Assembly: GCA_036497285.1 (NCBI GenBank)
Contig: DASXJR010000001.1
Coordinates: 62,001-126,000 of the forward strand
DNA length: 64,000 bases
Direction of reading: 5' to 3'
Source: RYN-133 sp036497285
Lineage (GTDB): Bacteria > Actinomycetota > Actinomycetes > Mycobacteriales > Jatrophihabitantaceae
Position numbers and translations under genes: made by a program. Positions within the stretch are counted from its first letter, which is position 1, and every line of letters begins with the position of its first letter. Of this stretch, positions 24,431 to 33,262 are shown piece by piece. Below the pieces are notes generated by a model. The model saw only the letters and a program-made list of their open reading frames with translations, did no database searches and was not told the DNA's origin.

Positions 24431-25414
24431 CTACGTGTTGGCGCCGCCGCGGAAGGACGCCCTGGCGCGCTCGATCGCGTCGCACGACGCTCCGGCCGAG
24501 GTCAGCGCGCCCGTGAGCGCGCCGACAACGGGCGGGACGTCGAGAACGTGCAGATTGGCCTTCGGTGCCGCCGCCTTCACCCCGGCCCGGATGCGCTCGA
24601 CCAGCGCGGCGTTTCCAGACTGCAGGGTGCCGCCACCGAGCACCACGTCGACATCCTCGTCGGCAACGCTCATCCGGCGCACCAGCGCCTGCACGAAATC
24701 GAGTACCTCGTCGGCGAGCCGGTTGACGATGCCGACCGCCACAGCGTCGCCATCGAGCGCGGCGCCGAACACGGCCGGTGCAAACGCGAACAGCTCGGCA
24801 TCGGTGATCTGGCCGCGGTCGGCGGCGATAGCCACCGACTCCGGATCGTCGCCGAATCGATCGGCCACCAGCGCGCGCAGCGCGGTGTCCGGCCCGCGGC
24901 CGTCCACGGCCCGCACGGCGGCCCCGAGGGCCGCAACGGCCACCGCCCAGCCGCCACCCCAGTCACCGCTCATCTCACCGATGCCGAGGAACCGCTCCTC
25001 GCGTCCGTCCGGATGGACGCCGATCGCGTTGATGCCTGCGCCGGCCACCACGGCAATCCCCCAGCCGCGCGCACTGCCCGCCGTGAGCACGGCATGCGTG
25101 TCGTTGTGGATCTCGAGCCGGTCGGCGAGATGAAACGCGTCGAGCGCATCGCGCATCGCGGCTTCTTCATCAGCGAAGTCGACGTTGGCCAGGTAGAACG
25201 ACGCCACGGCGACCGGGGTGGCGACCGGCAGCTTCGCTGTCACGAGTGCGGCGCGGGCGAGCTCTGCCAGGCCGGTCGCTGTCGGCGGCAACCCGTCGAG
25301 GTACGGGCGGGTGCCCGCCCCGGCCACGCGCGCCAGCACCGCACCGTCGGTCGTCGCGACCACCAGATCGGTCTTGGAATTGCCGCCGTCGGCGGCGATC
25401 ACGTATCGGCTCAT
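24431..25414 (-). CDS. BadF/BadG-type sugar kinase, likely N-acetylglucosamine kinase
   Basis: The 327-residue ATPase of the ASKHA fold has the phosphate-1 motif AADGGNSKTDLVVA at residue 7, NDTHAVLTAGSA near residue 115, and VVAGAGINAIGV then EMSGDWGGGWAVAV, as in N-acetylglucosamine kinases of this family. It would phosphorylate a free amino sugar or hexose in the cytoplasm. It overlaps the ROK regulator upstream by 4 bp and is divergent from the ABC/GH4 sugar operon, which suggests that it handles a sugar released by that pathway. Substrate assignment is inference. Confidence 0.8.
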   Translation of the reverse strand: MSRYVIAADGGNSKTDLVVATTDGAVLARVAGAGTRPYLDGLPPTATGLAELARAALVTAKLPVATPVAVASFYLANVDFADEEAAMRDALDAFHLADRLEIHNDTHAVLTAGSARGWGIAVVAGAGINAIGVHPDGREERFLGIGEMSGDWGGGWAVAVAALGAAVRAVDGRGPDTALRALVADRFGDDPESVAIAADRGQITDAELFAFAPAVFGAALDGDAVAVGIVNRLADEVLDFVQALVRRMSVADEDVDVVLGGGTLQSGNAALVERIRAGVKAAAPKANLHVLDVPPVVGALTGALTSAGASCDAIERARASFRGGANT

Positions 25415-26595
25415 GCCCGTCCGTTGGTCAACGATGCCCAGGCCCGATCCAGCCCGCTGGCCAGGCAGCCGTCGACGACCGACTCCGATCCGAGCGCGGT
25501 GACCCGGACTTCGGTCGGCACTGGCGCGAGCCGCTCCAGTTCGGCGCGCACTGCGTCGACAAGACCGTCCGCCTTCCCGATGCCGCCGCCGAGAACGACG
25601 AGGTCAGGATCGATCACCGCCACGACCGAGCAGATGGCCCGCGCGATGAGGCACGCCTCGGCGGCGACGACCCGCTGTGCCCGGCCGTCGCCGCGAGCCG
25701 CCGCCTGGAACACGTGCCGGGCCGAGGTGGCGGCGGTCATCCCGGCTTGCTGGGCCGCGTGCACGATGCCGGAGCCTGCGGCCGCGGCCTCCAATCCTCC
25801 GCGGCGCCGGACTTCGGCGGCGTCGGACTCGGCCGTCTCGAGCGGCAGGTAGGCGATCTCGCCCGCCGCACCGTGGGCGCCGCGACGAAGCTTGCCCTCG
25901 AGCACGAGCCCCATGCCCACACCGGTCCCGATCGAGACGAAGGCGAACGAATCCACCTCCCGCCCGTGGCCGTGCGCGCGCTCGGCGAGCGCGGCGGCGT
26001 CGACATCGTTCTCGATCATCAGCGACGTGCCGAGCGCGGCCCGCAGTTCGGACAGCAGCTTCGGGTGGTCCCAGCCTTCCAGCGCCCCGGAAAGGGACAA
26101 CGCATCGCGCCGGCGGTCGTAGACCCCGGGGCTCCCGAGCACCGTCTGCGTGACGCTGGCGAGCGTGATGCCGAGCTTGCCGCACAGCCGTTCGCCGAGC
26201 CGGGAAAGCTCGGCGATCCGGCCGCGACGGGTCTTGGCCCGGGTGTGCAAGGCATCCCGCGCCCGCACGTTGCCCGCGAAGTCGCTGATCGCACCGCGAA
26301 CGTATTCACGCCCGACGTCGAGCGCCAGCACGAACCCGGCCTCGGGACGTACTTCGTAAAGCACCGCATTGGGCCCGGGAGCGCCGGTGCGCACCCCTGA
26401 GGCCCGCACCAACCCGGTCCGCTCGAGGTTGGTGAGCGCCAACGACACGGTCGGCTTCGACAGGCCGGTGAGCCGGGCCAGTTCGGCACGCGAGAGCTGC
26501 GCGGCCGCGCGGATATGGTCGAGCAGCAGTTGCTCGTTGAGTGCGCGGATCAGTTGCGGACCGGCCGGACTCGCGGTGGCGGCGGGAGTAGTCAC
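25411..26595 (-). CDS. ROK-family transcriptional repressor
   Basis: 394 residues. A winged helix-turn-helix (SRAELARLTGLSKPTVSLAL) near residue 36 is followed by a ROK sugar-binding domain (FVLALDVGREYVRGAISDFA, NDVDAAALAERAHG, IDPDLVVLGGGIG). The zinc-binding Cys motif found in many ROK proteins is absent (GAAGEIAYLPLETAE stands in its place). It probably represses both its own operon and the divergent sugar operon, with release by a sugar or sugar phosphate. GTG 26595 is used; a TTG at 26628 is possible. Confidence 0.9.
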   Translation of the reverse strand: MTTPAATASPAGPQLIRALNEQLLLDHIRAAAQLSRAELARLTGLSKPTVSLALTNLERTGLVRASGVRTGAPGPNAVLYEVRPEAGFVLALDVGREYVRGAISDFAGNVRARDALHTRAKTRRGRIAELSRLGERLCGKLGITLASVTQTVLGSPGVYDRRRDALSLSGALEGWDHPKLLSELRAALGTSLMIENDVDAAALAERAHGHGREVDSFAFVSIGTGVGMGLVLEGKLRRGAHGAAGEIAYLPLETAESDAAEVRRRGGLEAAAAGSGIVHAAQQAGMTAATSARHVFQAAARGDGRAQRVVAAEACLIARAICSVVAVIDPDLVVLGGGIGKADGLVDAVRAELERLAPVPTEVRVTALGSESVVDGCLASGLDRAWASLTNGRA

Positions 26596-26609
26596 GAGGG
26601 ACCCCGTCT

Positions 26610-26679
26610 CGTTAGGAGGTCGACGCAATGTTTGGCCAAGTCTTGCTCGGCGTGAGATTGATAGTCTAGTTTCCTAACG
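26610..26679. promoter_or_regulatory. inverted-repeat operator candidate in the divergent promoter region
   Basis: cgttagga (26610 to 26617) and tcctaacg (26672 to 26679) are exact inverted repeats about 54 bp apart in the gap between the ROK repressor and the ROK kinase operon. The second copy lies in an AT-richer segment (tagtctagtttcctaacgatta) that may be the operon promoter, 30 bp before the kinase start. Two half-sites flanking a divergent promoter fit looping or dual repression by the ROK protein. Confidence 0.5.
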
Positions 26680-26709
26680 ATTAGAGCGTCCACCTCTTTT
26701 GGAGGGTGC

Positions 26710-27645
26710 ATGGACAACCCGGTCGTACTGGGCGTGGACTTCGGTGGCAGCAAGGTCGCCGTCGCAGCCGCGGACGGCCGCGGTGTGCGCCTGGGATCGG
26801 ACACGCTCCTGGTTCGTCCGGACGATTCCGCGGAACAGACCTTCGACCGGGGCGTCGCCGCCGCTCACAGATTGCTCGCCGAGGTAGCGCCGGGACGGAT
26901 GCTGGTTGCGGTGGGCGCTTCCACGTTCGGGATCCCCCGCGCCGACGGCATCGACCTGGCACCCACCATCGCCGGGTGGGAGCAGCTCGCATTCGGCAGC
27001 CGGCTGGAGCTCGCCTTCCCCGAGGTCGCCGTCATGATCGCGACCGACGTGAAGGCAGCCGCGCGCGCCGAGGCGGCACACGGCGCGCTCGCCGGCTGCG
27101 AGCCAGGCCTGTACGTCAATCTCGGCACCGGTCTTGCGGTCGCGATCGTCGCCAACGGCACGGTGCTCGTCGGCGCACACGGCGCGGCCGGCGAAATCGG
27201 TTACAACCTGCGTGATCGCCGTATCGCTCCGGACACTCCGCGACTCGAGGACGCCGTCAGCGGCAAGGCGCTCGCCCGGACGGCCGCCGAACTGCTCGAC
27301 GGCGGTGATGTCGCGGCGCTGTTCGAGAGCGCCGACGTCGACCCGGTCGTGAAGCGCGTCTGCACCGATTTCTTCGATGAGCTCGCGTACCACCTGGTCA
27401 ACCTGACGATCACGATCGATCCGGCGCGGGTCGTGATCGGCGGAGGAATGGTGCGCTCGTGGGAACGCATTCGTCCGCAGCTGACCCGAGCGCTGTCCGA
27501 CGCGGTGCCGTTCCCGCCCGAGGTCGTCATCGGCGCCTACCCGTTCGACGCGCCCCTGGTCGGCGCCCTGGATCTCGCCACGAACGCCTATCACGATTCC
27601 CGAACAGTCCGACCGGCTGCCAGTTGCGAAGGAGCACCAGCATGA
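26710..27645 (+). CDS. ROK-family sugar kinase
   Basis: 311 residues, cytoplasmic. The phosphate-1 loop GVDFGGSKVAVAAADGRG is at residue 8, the catalytic aspartate is in IATDVKAAARAEAAHG, and ATP-binding LGTGLAVAIVANGTVLVGAH and IDPARVVIGGGMV follow. The CxCGxxGC zinc motif is missing. ROK kinases phosphorylate hexoses or, as in BglK, intact beta-glucosides. First gene of the ABC/GH4 operon, with GGAGG five bases before the ATG. Because the last gene is a GH4 enzyme that needs a 6-phosphorylated glycoside, this kinase may act on the imported disaccharide; that is inference. Confidence 0.85.
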   Translation: MDNPVVLGVDFGGSKVAVAAADGRGVRLGSDTLLVRPDDSAEQTFDRGVAAAHRLLAEVAPGRMLVAVGASTFGIPRADGIDLAPTIAGWEQLAFGSRLELAFPEVAVMIATDVKAAARAEAAHGALAGCEPGLYVNLGTGLAVAIVANGTVLVGAHGAAGEIGYNLRDRRIAPDTPRLEDAVSGKALARTAAELLDGGDVAALFESADVDPVVKRVCTDFFDELAYHLVNLTITIDPARVVIGGGMVRSWERIRPQLTRALSDAVPFPPEVVIGAYPFDAPLVGALDLATNAYHDSRTVRPAASCEGAPA

Positions 27646-29357
27646 ACCGACTGTGCCGTACCGGTGGCGCCACTGCCGCCGCACTTGTCCTGCTCCTCGG
27701 TATGTCCGCGTGCAGTGGATCGGCGAAGAAGCGCTCGTCGGCGACCAGCGGCGCGCCGGTCGCCACCTCGTCCGGATCGACCGGCGCCAGCACGTCCCAC
27801 AAGAAGGGCGGGACGGTCACGATCGCGAACGTGCAGGGACAGACCTGGCCGTGCCAGTTCAACCCGTTCAACCCGGCGGTTTACCAGGAGTCACTGGGCT
27901 TCGTGTACGAGCCGCTCGTCTTCGTGAACATTCTGCGCGACGCGCAGGAGAAGCCGATGCTGGCCAAGAGTTTCACCTGGGGCGCGGACAAGAAGTCGAT
28001 CGTGTTCACGATCCGCAGCGGGGTGCAGTGGAACGACGGCCAGCCGTTCACCGCGAAGGACGTCGCCTTCACGTTCGACCTGATGAAGAAGTTCCCGGCG
28101 ACCGACCTCTACTCGCTGTGGACGGGCGCGGGCCTGACGAGCGTCACCGCATCGGGCGACAAGGTCACGATGAAATTCAACCAGGCCGCCGAGCCGTACT
28201 TCTTCTACTTCGCCAACGAGGTCGGCATCGTGCCGCAGCACATCTTCGGCAGCGGGGATGCCGCAGCGCACCCGGACACCTGGCCGGACAAGGCGCCGGT
28301 TGGCACCGGCCCGTTCATGGTCAACCCGTGCACGGCGAACAACATCCAGTACACGGCGAACCCGAAGTACTGGCAGGCCGGCCGGCCCTACATCCAGAAG
28401 GTCGAATACCCCGCCTACCTCGACAACGGCCCGGCGAACCTCGACCTCGCCAACGGCAAGGCGCAGTGGGGCAGCCAGTTCATCCCGAACATCCAGAAGT
28501 TCTATCTGGACAAGAGCTCCGACAACCAGACATGGTCTCCCCCGACCACGAACGTGACGCTCTACCCGAACAACTCCTCCTCGCACCCGACCGGCAAGCT
28601 CGCCGTGCGGCAGGCAATCGCCTATGCACTCGACCGCAGCCAGGTGGCGGCGATCGGCGAAGGCGGCCAGCAGCCGCCGGCGAACCAGACCGGCATCGTC
28701 ACGCCCACGTTCAACAAGTACTTCGACTCGTCCGCTCTTGACTCGTCCGGTTACGCCAAACAGGACCTGGACAAGGCCAAGTCGGCGATGCAGTCGGCCG
28801 GCTACTCGACATCCAACCCGCTGAAGCTCTCGGTGATCACGGTGACCGGCTATACCGACTGGGACGCCTCACTCGCCGTGATCAAGCAACAACTCGCGCC
28901 GATCGGCATCGACCTGACCGTGGATGATCTGGCTCAGCAGACGTACAACAACAAGCTGTACACCGGTGACTTCGACCTGGCCTACTTCGGCGAGTCGGGT
29001 GGTCCGACGCCGTACTACGAGCTGCGCAAGTGGCTGTACTCGAAGAACTCGGCTCCGCTCGGCAAGAACGCGAGCAGCAACTTCGAGCGCTACAACAACC
29101 CCGCGGTGGACGACTTGCTCAACCAGTACCCGGCTGCCGACGACGCGGGGCAGGTGGCGATCGTGAAGAAGGTCGAAGCCGCCATGCTCAAGGACATCCC
29201 GGTCATCCCGGTGACCGAGTCGGTCGACTGGTTCCAGTACAACACCGCGACCATCGGTGGCTGGCCGACGAAGGAGGACCCGTACGCGCAGCCTGCGGCG
29301 TTCAACATTCCCGACGTCGGGCAAGTTCTGACGAACATCTACTCGACGGCCCCGTGA
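27642..29357 (+). CDS. ABC transporter substrate-binding lipoprotein (SBP_bac_5 family)
   Basis: 571 residues. A lipoprotein signal (LVLLLGMSAC, lipobox ending at Cys) begins the protein, followed by a Ser/Thr-rich linker of about 40 residues and a family 5 extracellular domain (YEPLVFVNIL, KSIVFTIRSGVQWNDGQPFT). This family binds peptides, but in several bacteria with GH enzymes beside it, it binds oligosaccharides. The start overlaps the kinase stop by 4 bp and has GAAGGAG upstream. It feeds the two permeases and two ATPases that follow. Confidence 0.92.
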   Translation: MNRLCRTGGATAAALVLLLGMSACSGSAKKRSSATSGAPVATSSGSTGASTSHKKGGTVTIANVQGQTWPCQFNPFNPAVYQESLGFVYEPLVFVNILRDAQEKPMLAKSFTWGADKKSIVFTIRSGVQWNDGQPFTAKDVAFTFDLMKKFPATDLYSLWTGAGLTSVTASGDKVTMKFNQAAEPYFFYFANEVGIVPQHIFGSGDAAAHPDTWPDKAPVGTGPFMVNPCTANNIQYTANPKYWQAGRPYIQKVEYPAYLDNGPANLDLANGKAQWGSQFIPNIQKFYLDKSSDNQTWSPPTTNVTLYPNNSSSHPTGKLAVRQAIAYALDRSQVAAIGEGGQQPPANQTGIVTPTFNKYFDSSALDSSGYAKQDLDKAKSAMQSAGYSTSNPLKLSVITVTGYTDWDASLAVIKQQLAPIGIDLTVDDLAQQTYNNKLYTGDFDLAYFGESGGPTPYYELRKWLYSKNSAPLGKNASSNFERYNNPAVDDLLNQYPAADDAGQVAIVKKVEAAMLKDIPVIPVTESVDWFQYNTATIGGWPTKEDPYAQPAAFNIPDVGQVLTNIYSTAP

Positions 29358-29374
29358 TGGGTCAGAGTTAGCTG

Positions 29375-30364
29375 ATGAGGTTCGTTGGACGTCGCCTGGG
29401 CTTCTTCGTGCTCACGCTGTGGGCTGCCCTGACGTTGAACTTCTTCATCCCCCGGTTCATGCCGGGCAGCCCGGTGACGGCACTGCGGGTGCGCACGCAC
29501 AACCAGTTGTCCCCGGAGAAGCTGCAGGAGCTGCTGACTGCATACGGCTTCAAACCGAACCAGAACGTGTTCGTGCAGTACATCGATTACCTCGGCAACA
29601 TGGTCACCGGGCATTGGGGCATCTCGATCGGGGCGTCCCTCGGCACGCCGGTGCGCACGCTGATCGGCCAGGCGCTGCCGTGGACGATCGGACTGGTCGG
29701 GGCGGCCACCATCATCGGGTTCGTGCTCGGCTCGCTGCTGGGCGTGGTAGCCGGGTGGAAGCGCGGCGGCAAGATCGACTCCGTGCTTCCACCCGTGTTC
29801 GTGGTCACCTCTGCGCTGCCCTACTTCTGGGTCGGGCTGTTGCTCATCCTCGTCTTCTCGGTATGGACGAACGGATTCCTGCCCAGCGACTTCAACTACG
29901 ACCCGGATCTGGTGCCCGAGTTCTCGGGCCCGTTCGTGGCGAATGTCGTCAAACACGCGATCCTGCCGGCCGCGACGATCGTGATCACATCCATCGGTGC
30001 TTGGGTCCTCACGATGCGCAACAACATGATCACCACGATCGCCGAGGACTACGTGCGAATGGGACGGGCGAAGGGGCTTTCCAACGGCAGAATCATGATC
30101 CACTACGCTGCCCGGAACGCCATGCTGCCCAACCTGTCCGGCTTCGCGATGTCGCTCGGTTTCGTGATCTCCGGGTCGATCCTCGTCGAGTACGTGTTCA
30201 ACTACCCCGGGCTCGGCTATCTGCTCTACAACTCCGTGCAGAACACCGACTACCCGCTCATGCAGGCGCTGTTCATGCTGTTCACTGTCGCGGTGCTCGT
30301 CGCGCTCCTCATCTGCGACTTCGCCATCGCCTGGCTCGATCCGCGTTCGCGGGCGAAGGCGTAG
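29375..30364 (+). CDS. ABC transporter permease, DppB type
   Basis: 329 residues with about six membrane segments and the EAA loop near residue 220 (EDYVRMGRAKGLSNGRIMIH). The N-terminal segment (RRLGFFVLTLWAALTLNFFI) and the large external domain with IDYLGNMVTGHWGISI are typical of DppB. It forms the channel with the next gene product. It is 17 bp after the binding protein gene. Confidence 0.94.
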   Translation: MRFVGRRLGFFVLTLWAALTLNFFIPRFMPGSPVTALRVRTHNQLSPEKLQELLTAYGFKPNQNVFVQYIDYLGNMVTGHWGISIGASLGTPVRTLIGQALPWTIGLVGAATIIGFVLGSLLGVVAGWKRGGKIDSVLPPVFVVTSALPYFWVGLLLILVFSVWTNGFLPSDFNYDPDLVPEFSGPFVANVVKHAILPAATIVITSIGAWVLTMRNNMITTIAEDYVRMGRAKGLSNGRIMIHYAARNAMLPNLSGFAMSLGFVISGSILVEYVFNYPGLGYLLYNSVQNTDYPLMQALFMLFTVAVLVALLICDFAIAWLDPRSRAKA

Positions 30365-30367
30365 CCG

Positions 30368-31306
30368 ATGACCGCACTGCTCCTCGACTCCGGAACGGCC
30401 GGCGCGAAGCCGTCCGCACCTACTCGCCGCCGCGGCGGTGGCTTGCTGCGGGCTGTCCTGTCCAGCAAGAAGGCGATGGTCGGGCTGGTCCTGTTCCTGA
30501 TCTTCGCCATTTTCGCGATCGCGCCCGGCTGGTTCACGTCGGTCGACGATCCGAACAAGTTGGCGTTCCCGCCGTCGTTGCCGCCGTCCGCGGACCACTG
30601 GCTGGGCACCACCGCCCTCGGCCAGGACATCTGGGCGCAGCTCGTCTACGGCACCCGGCAGTCGCTGGTGATTGCCCTGGTCGCCGGATGGTTCGCCACC
30701 GTGCTGTCCGTGATCGTGGGAGTGTCCGCCGCCTACCTCGGTGGGGCTGCCGACGATGTCCTGTCATCGATCACGAACATCTTCCTGGTTCTGCCGACCT
30801 TCCCGCTGATCATCGTGCTGGCCACGTACGCAGGCAAGGGCACGCTGTCCGTCGTGCTGATCGTGCTGATCGTCACCGGTTGGTCGTACGGCGCGAACCA
30901 GATGCGCGCCCAGGCGTTGTCGTTGCGCAACCGCGACTTTCTCGAATCGGCTCGCGTGCGGGGTGAACGACGCTCGTACATCATCGTCGTCGAGGTGCTG
31001 CCGACGATGATCTCCCTGATCGTCGCGAACTTCCTCGGCGCCGCGGTGTATTCGGTGCTCACCGCCGCCGGACTGCAGTTCCTCGGCCTCGGTGACCCGA
31101 ACTCGATCAGTTGGGGAACGATGTTGTACTGGTCGCAGAATCAGCAGGCGCTGCAGACCGGATCGCCGCTGTGGTCGATCGCGCCGGGCCTGTGTGTCGC
31201 GCTGCTCGGCGCGTCGTTCGCCCTGATCAACTACGCCTTCGACGAGATCAGCAACCCCGCGCTGCGACCGGTGAGGAGGCGTCGTGCCAAGCGACTGCAT
31301 GCTTGA
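30368..31306 (+). CDS. ABC transporter permease, DppC type
   Basis: 312 residues. An N-terminal segment (KKAMVGLVLFLIFAIFAIAP) and PPSADHWLGTTALGQDIWAQ with GTRQSLVIALVAG are typical of DppC. The EAA loop near residue 195 reads LRNRDFLESARVRGERRSYI. It pairs with the DppB-type permease; only three bases separate the two genes. The end overlaps the next gene by 23 bp. Confidence 0.94.
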   Translation: MTALLLDSGTAGAKPSAPTRRRGGGLLRAVLSSKKAMVGLVLFLIFAIFAIAPGWFTSVDDPNKLAFPPSLPPSADHWLGTTALGQDIWAQLVYGTRQSLVIALVAGWFATVLSVIVGVSAAYLGGAADDVLSSITNIFLVLPTFPLIIVLATYAGKGTLSVVLIVLIVTGWSYGANQMRAQALSLRNRDFLESARVRGERRSYIIVVEVLPTMISLIVANFLGAAVYSVLTAAGLQFLGLGDPNSISWGTMLYWSQNQQALQTGSPLWSIAPGLCVALLGASFALINYAFDEISNPALRPVRRRRAKRLHA

Positions 31307-32276
31307 GGTGCGCAACCTCAGCGTCGAGTACGGCACCGATGCCGGTCCTGTGCTCGCGGTCGAGGACGTCGACCTGGATGTGCGGGCCGGGGAATTTGTC
31401 GGCGTGGTAGGCGAATCCGGCTGCGGCAAGTCGACTCTGCTGTTCGCGATCGCCCGCTTGCTCACCCCGCCGGCGGCGATCACATCCGGCGTGGTGGAAT
31501 TCCGCGGCCAGAATCTGGTCACGATGAGTGACAGCAAGTTGAACGTGCTGCGGTGGAAGAACCTGTCCGTGGTCATGCAGAGCGCGATGAACGCGCTCAA
31601 CCCGGTTGCCGCCATCGGCGCCCAGTTCCGCGACACGATGACCTCGCACGGCGTGCGCTCGAAGACCGAGATCGAGGTGCGATCGGTCGAGGTGCTCAAA
31701 CTCGTCGGCATCGACCCGATTCATCTGCGCAGCTATCCGCATCAACTCAGTGGCGGCATGCGGCAGCGGGCGATGATCGCGATGGCCCTGCTGTTCACGC
31801 CCGACCTCGTCATCATGGACGAGCCCACGTCCGCGTTGGACGTGGTCGCGCAACGCTCGCTGATGGTGCAGATCAAGGAGTTGCAGGAGCGGCTCGGCTT
31901 CGCGGTCCTGTTCGTCACGCACGACATGTCGCTGGTCAGCCACTTCTCCCAGCGGCTGGTCGTCATGTACGCGGGGCAGGTCGTCGAGTTCGGCCCGACG
32001 CGCGCGGTGTTCGACGAGCCGGCCCACCCGTACACCCGCGGGTTGCTCGACGCATTCCCGTCCATCCGTGGCCCGCGGGTCAAGCTCGCGGGGATCCCCG
32101 GACGTCCGCCGGAACTGCGCAACCCACCGTCCGGATGCCGGTTCCACCCGCGGTGCCCGGTCGAGATGCCGCACTGCCAGGCCATCGACCCGGAGTTGTA
32201 CACCGTCGGCCCGTCGCATGCGCGCTGCCTCAAGCATGTGCCGGTCACCGACGCGGCGGAGGTGGCGACGTCGTGA
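31284..32276 (+). CDS. ABC transporter ATP-binding protein, DppD type
   Basis: 330 residues. Walker A GESGCGKSTLL near residue 45, ABC signature LSGGMRQRAMIAMAL, Walker B DLVIMDEPTSALD, and the C-terminal oligopeptide-transporter motif with a cysteine pair (GCRFHPRCP, MPHCQAIDP), a possible iron-sulfur or metal site known in DppD/DppF proteins. GTG 31284 has AGGAGG upstream. It energises the permeases together with the next gene product. Confidence 0.95.
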   Translation: MPSDCMLEVRNLSVEYGTDAGPVLAVEDVDLDVRAGEFVGVVGESGCGKSTLLFAIARLLTPPAAITSGVVEFRGQNLVTMSDSKLNVLRWKNLSVVMQSAMNALNPVAAIGAQFRDTMTSHGVRSKTEIEVRSVEVLKLVGIDPIHLRSYPHQLSGGMRQRAMIAMALLFTPDLVIMDEPTSALDVVAQRSLMVQIKELQERLGFAVLFVTHDMSLVSHFSQRLVVMYAGQVVEFGPTRAVFDEPAHPYTRGLLDAFPSIRGPRVKLAGIPGRPPELRNPPSGCRFHPRCPVEMPHCQAIDPELYTVGPSHARCLKHVPVTDAAEVATS

Positions 32277-33262
32277 CAACGCCTCTGGTCGAGGTCCGCG
32301 GGCTCACCAAGCATTTCAAGGTCGGCCGGGGCCTGTCGCGCAACATCCTGCATGCCGTCGACGACGTCGACTTCGTGCTCGACAGCAACGAGATCGTGGC
32401 CCTGGTGGGCGAGAGCGGCAGTGGCAAGAGCACGCTGGCCAGGCTTCTCGCGCGCGTTTACGAACCGACGCGCGGCGAGATCCGCTATCAGGGCAAACCG
32501 CTGAGCTCGATGCGCACCCGTAAGCAGAGCATGGCCTATCGGAGCGACGTCCCGATGGTCTTTCAGGACCCGTTCGCCTCGCTCAACCCTGCCTTCCGTG
32601 TCGCCCACGGCATCATGCGCGGGCTCAAGCTGCACCGGCCCGACGTACCGCGTAGCCGTCGTCGCGACGAAGCGGTGCGGGTCGTGGAGGCGGTCGGCCT
32701 CGCCCCCGCCGCTGAGATCCTCGACCGGTACCCGTACGAGCTCAGCGGCGGACAGCGGCAGCGGATCGGCTTCGCCCAGGCCCTCGCGTACCGGCCCAAG
32801 TTGATCCTCGCCGACGAACCGGTGTCGATGCTCGACGTGTCGATCCGGGTCGGGCTGCTGAATCTGATGAGCGACCTGCGTTCGCAGGAAGGCGTGTCGT
32901 TCCTCTACATCACCCACGATCTGGCCAGCGCTCGCTACGTCTCCGACCGGCTGATGGTGATGTACGCCGGCCACATCGTGGAGTCCGGACCGACCGAGGA
33001 CGTGCTTGCCGACCCGCAGCATCCGTACACCCAGCTGCTCCTCTCGGCCGCGCCGGACCCGCGCACGCCGCTGACGATCGAGGGGGACACCGACATCGGC
33101 GAGCCGCCCCGTGTGATCGATCCGGGGCCCGGCTGCCGGTTCCGGTGGCGCTGCCCGCTGGCGATCGACCGCTGCGAGGTCGATGACCCGGCACTGCTGG
33201 AGCTCCGGCCCGCGCACAGCGCGGCCTGTCACGTCGCAGCAGCCAGCGTGGAGGTGCGGTGA
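32273..33262 (+). CDS. ABC transporter ATP-binding protein, DppF type
   Basis: 329 residues from a GTG that overlaps the previous stop (GTGA). Walker A GESGSGKSTLARLL is near residue 44, the signature is LSGGQRQRIGFAQAL and Walker B is KLILADEPVSMLD, with the Cys-containing C-terminus (GCRFRWRCPLAIDRC). It forms a heterodimer with the DppD-type protein. Its stop overlaps the GH4 start by 4 bp. Confidence 0.95.
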   Translation: MTTPLVEVRGLTKHFKVGRGLSRNILHAVDDVDFVLDSNEIVALVGESGSGKSTLARLLARVYEPTRGEIRYQGKPLSSMRTRKQSMAYRSDVPMVFQDPFASLNPAFRVAHGIMRGLKLHRPDVPRSRRRDEAVRVVEAVGLAPAAEILDRYPYELSGGQRQRIGFAQALAYRPKLILADEPVSMLDVSIRVGLLNLMSDLRSQEGVSFLYITHDLASARYVSDRLMVMYAGHIVESGPTEDVLADPQHPYTQLLLSAAPDPRTPLTIEGDTDIGEPPRVIDPGPGCRFRWRCPLAIDRCEVDDPALLELRPAHSAACHVAAASVEVR

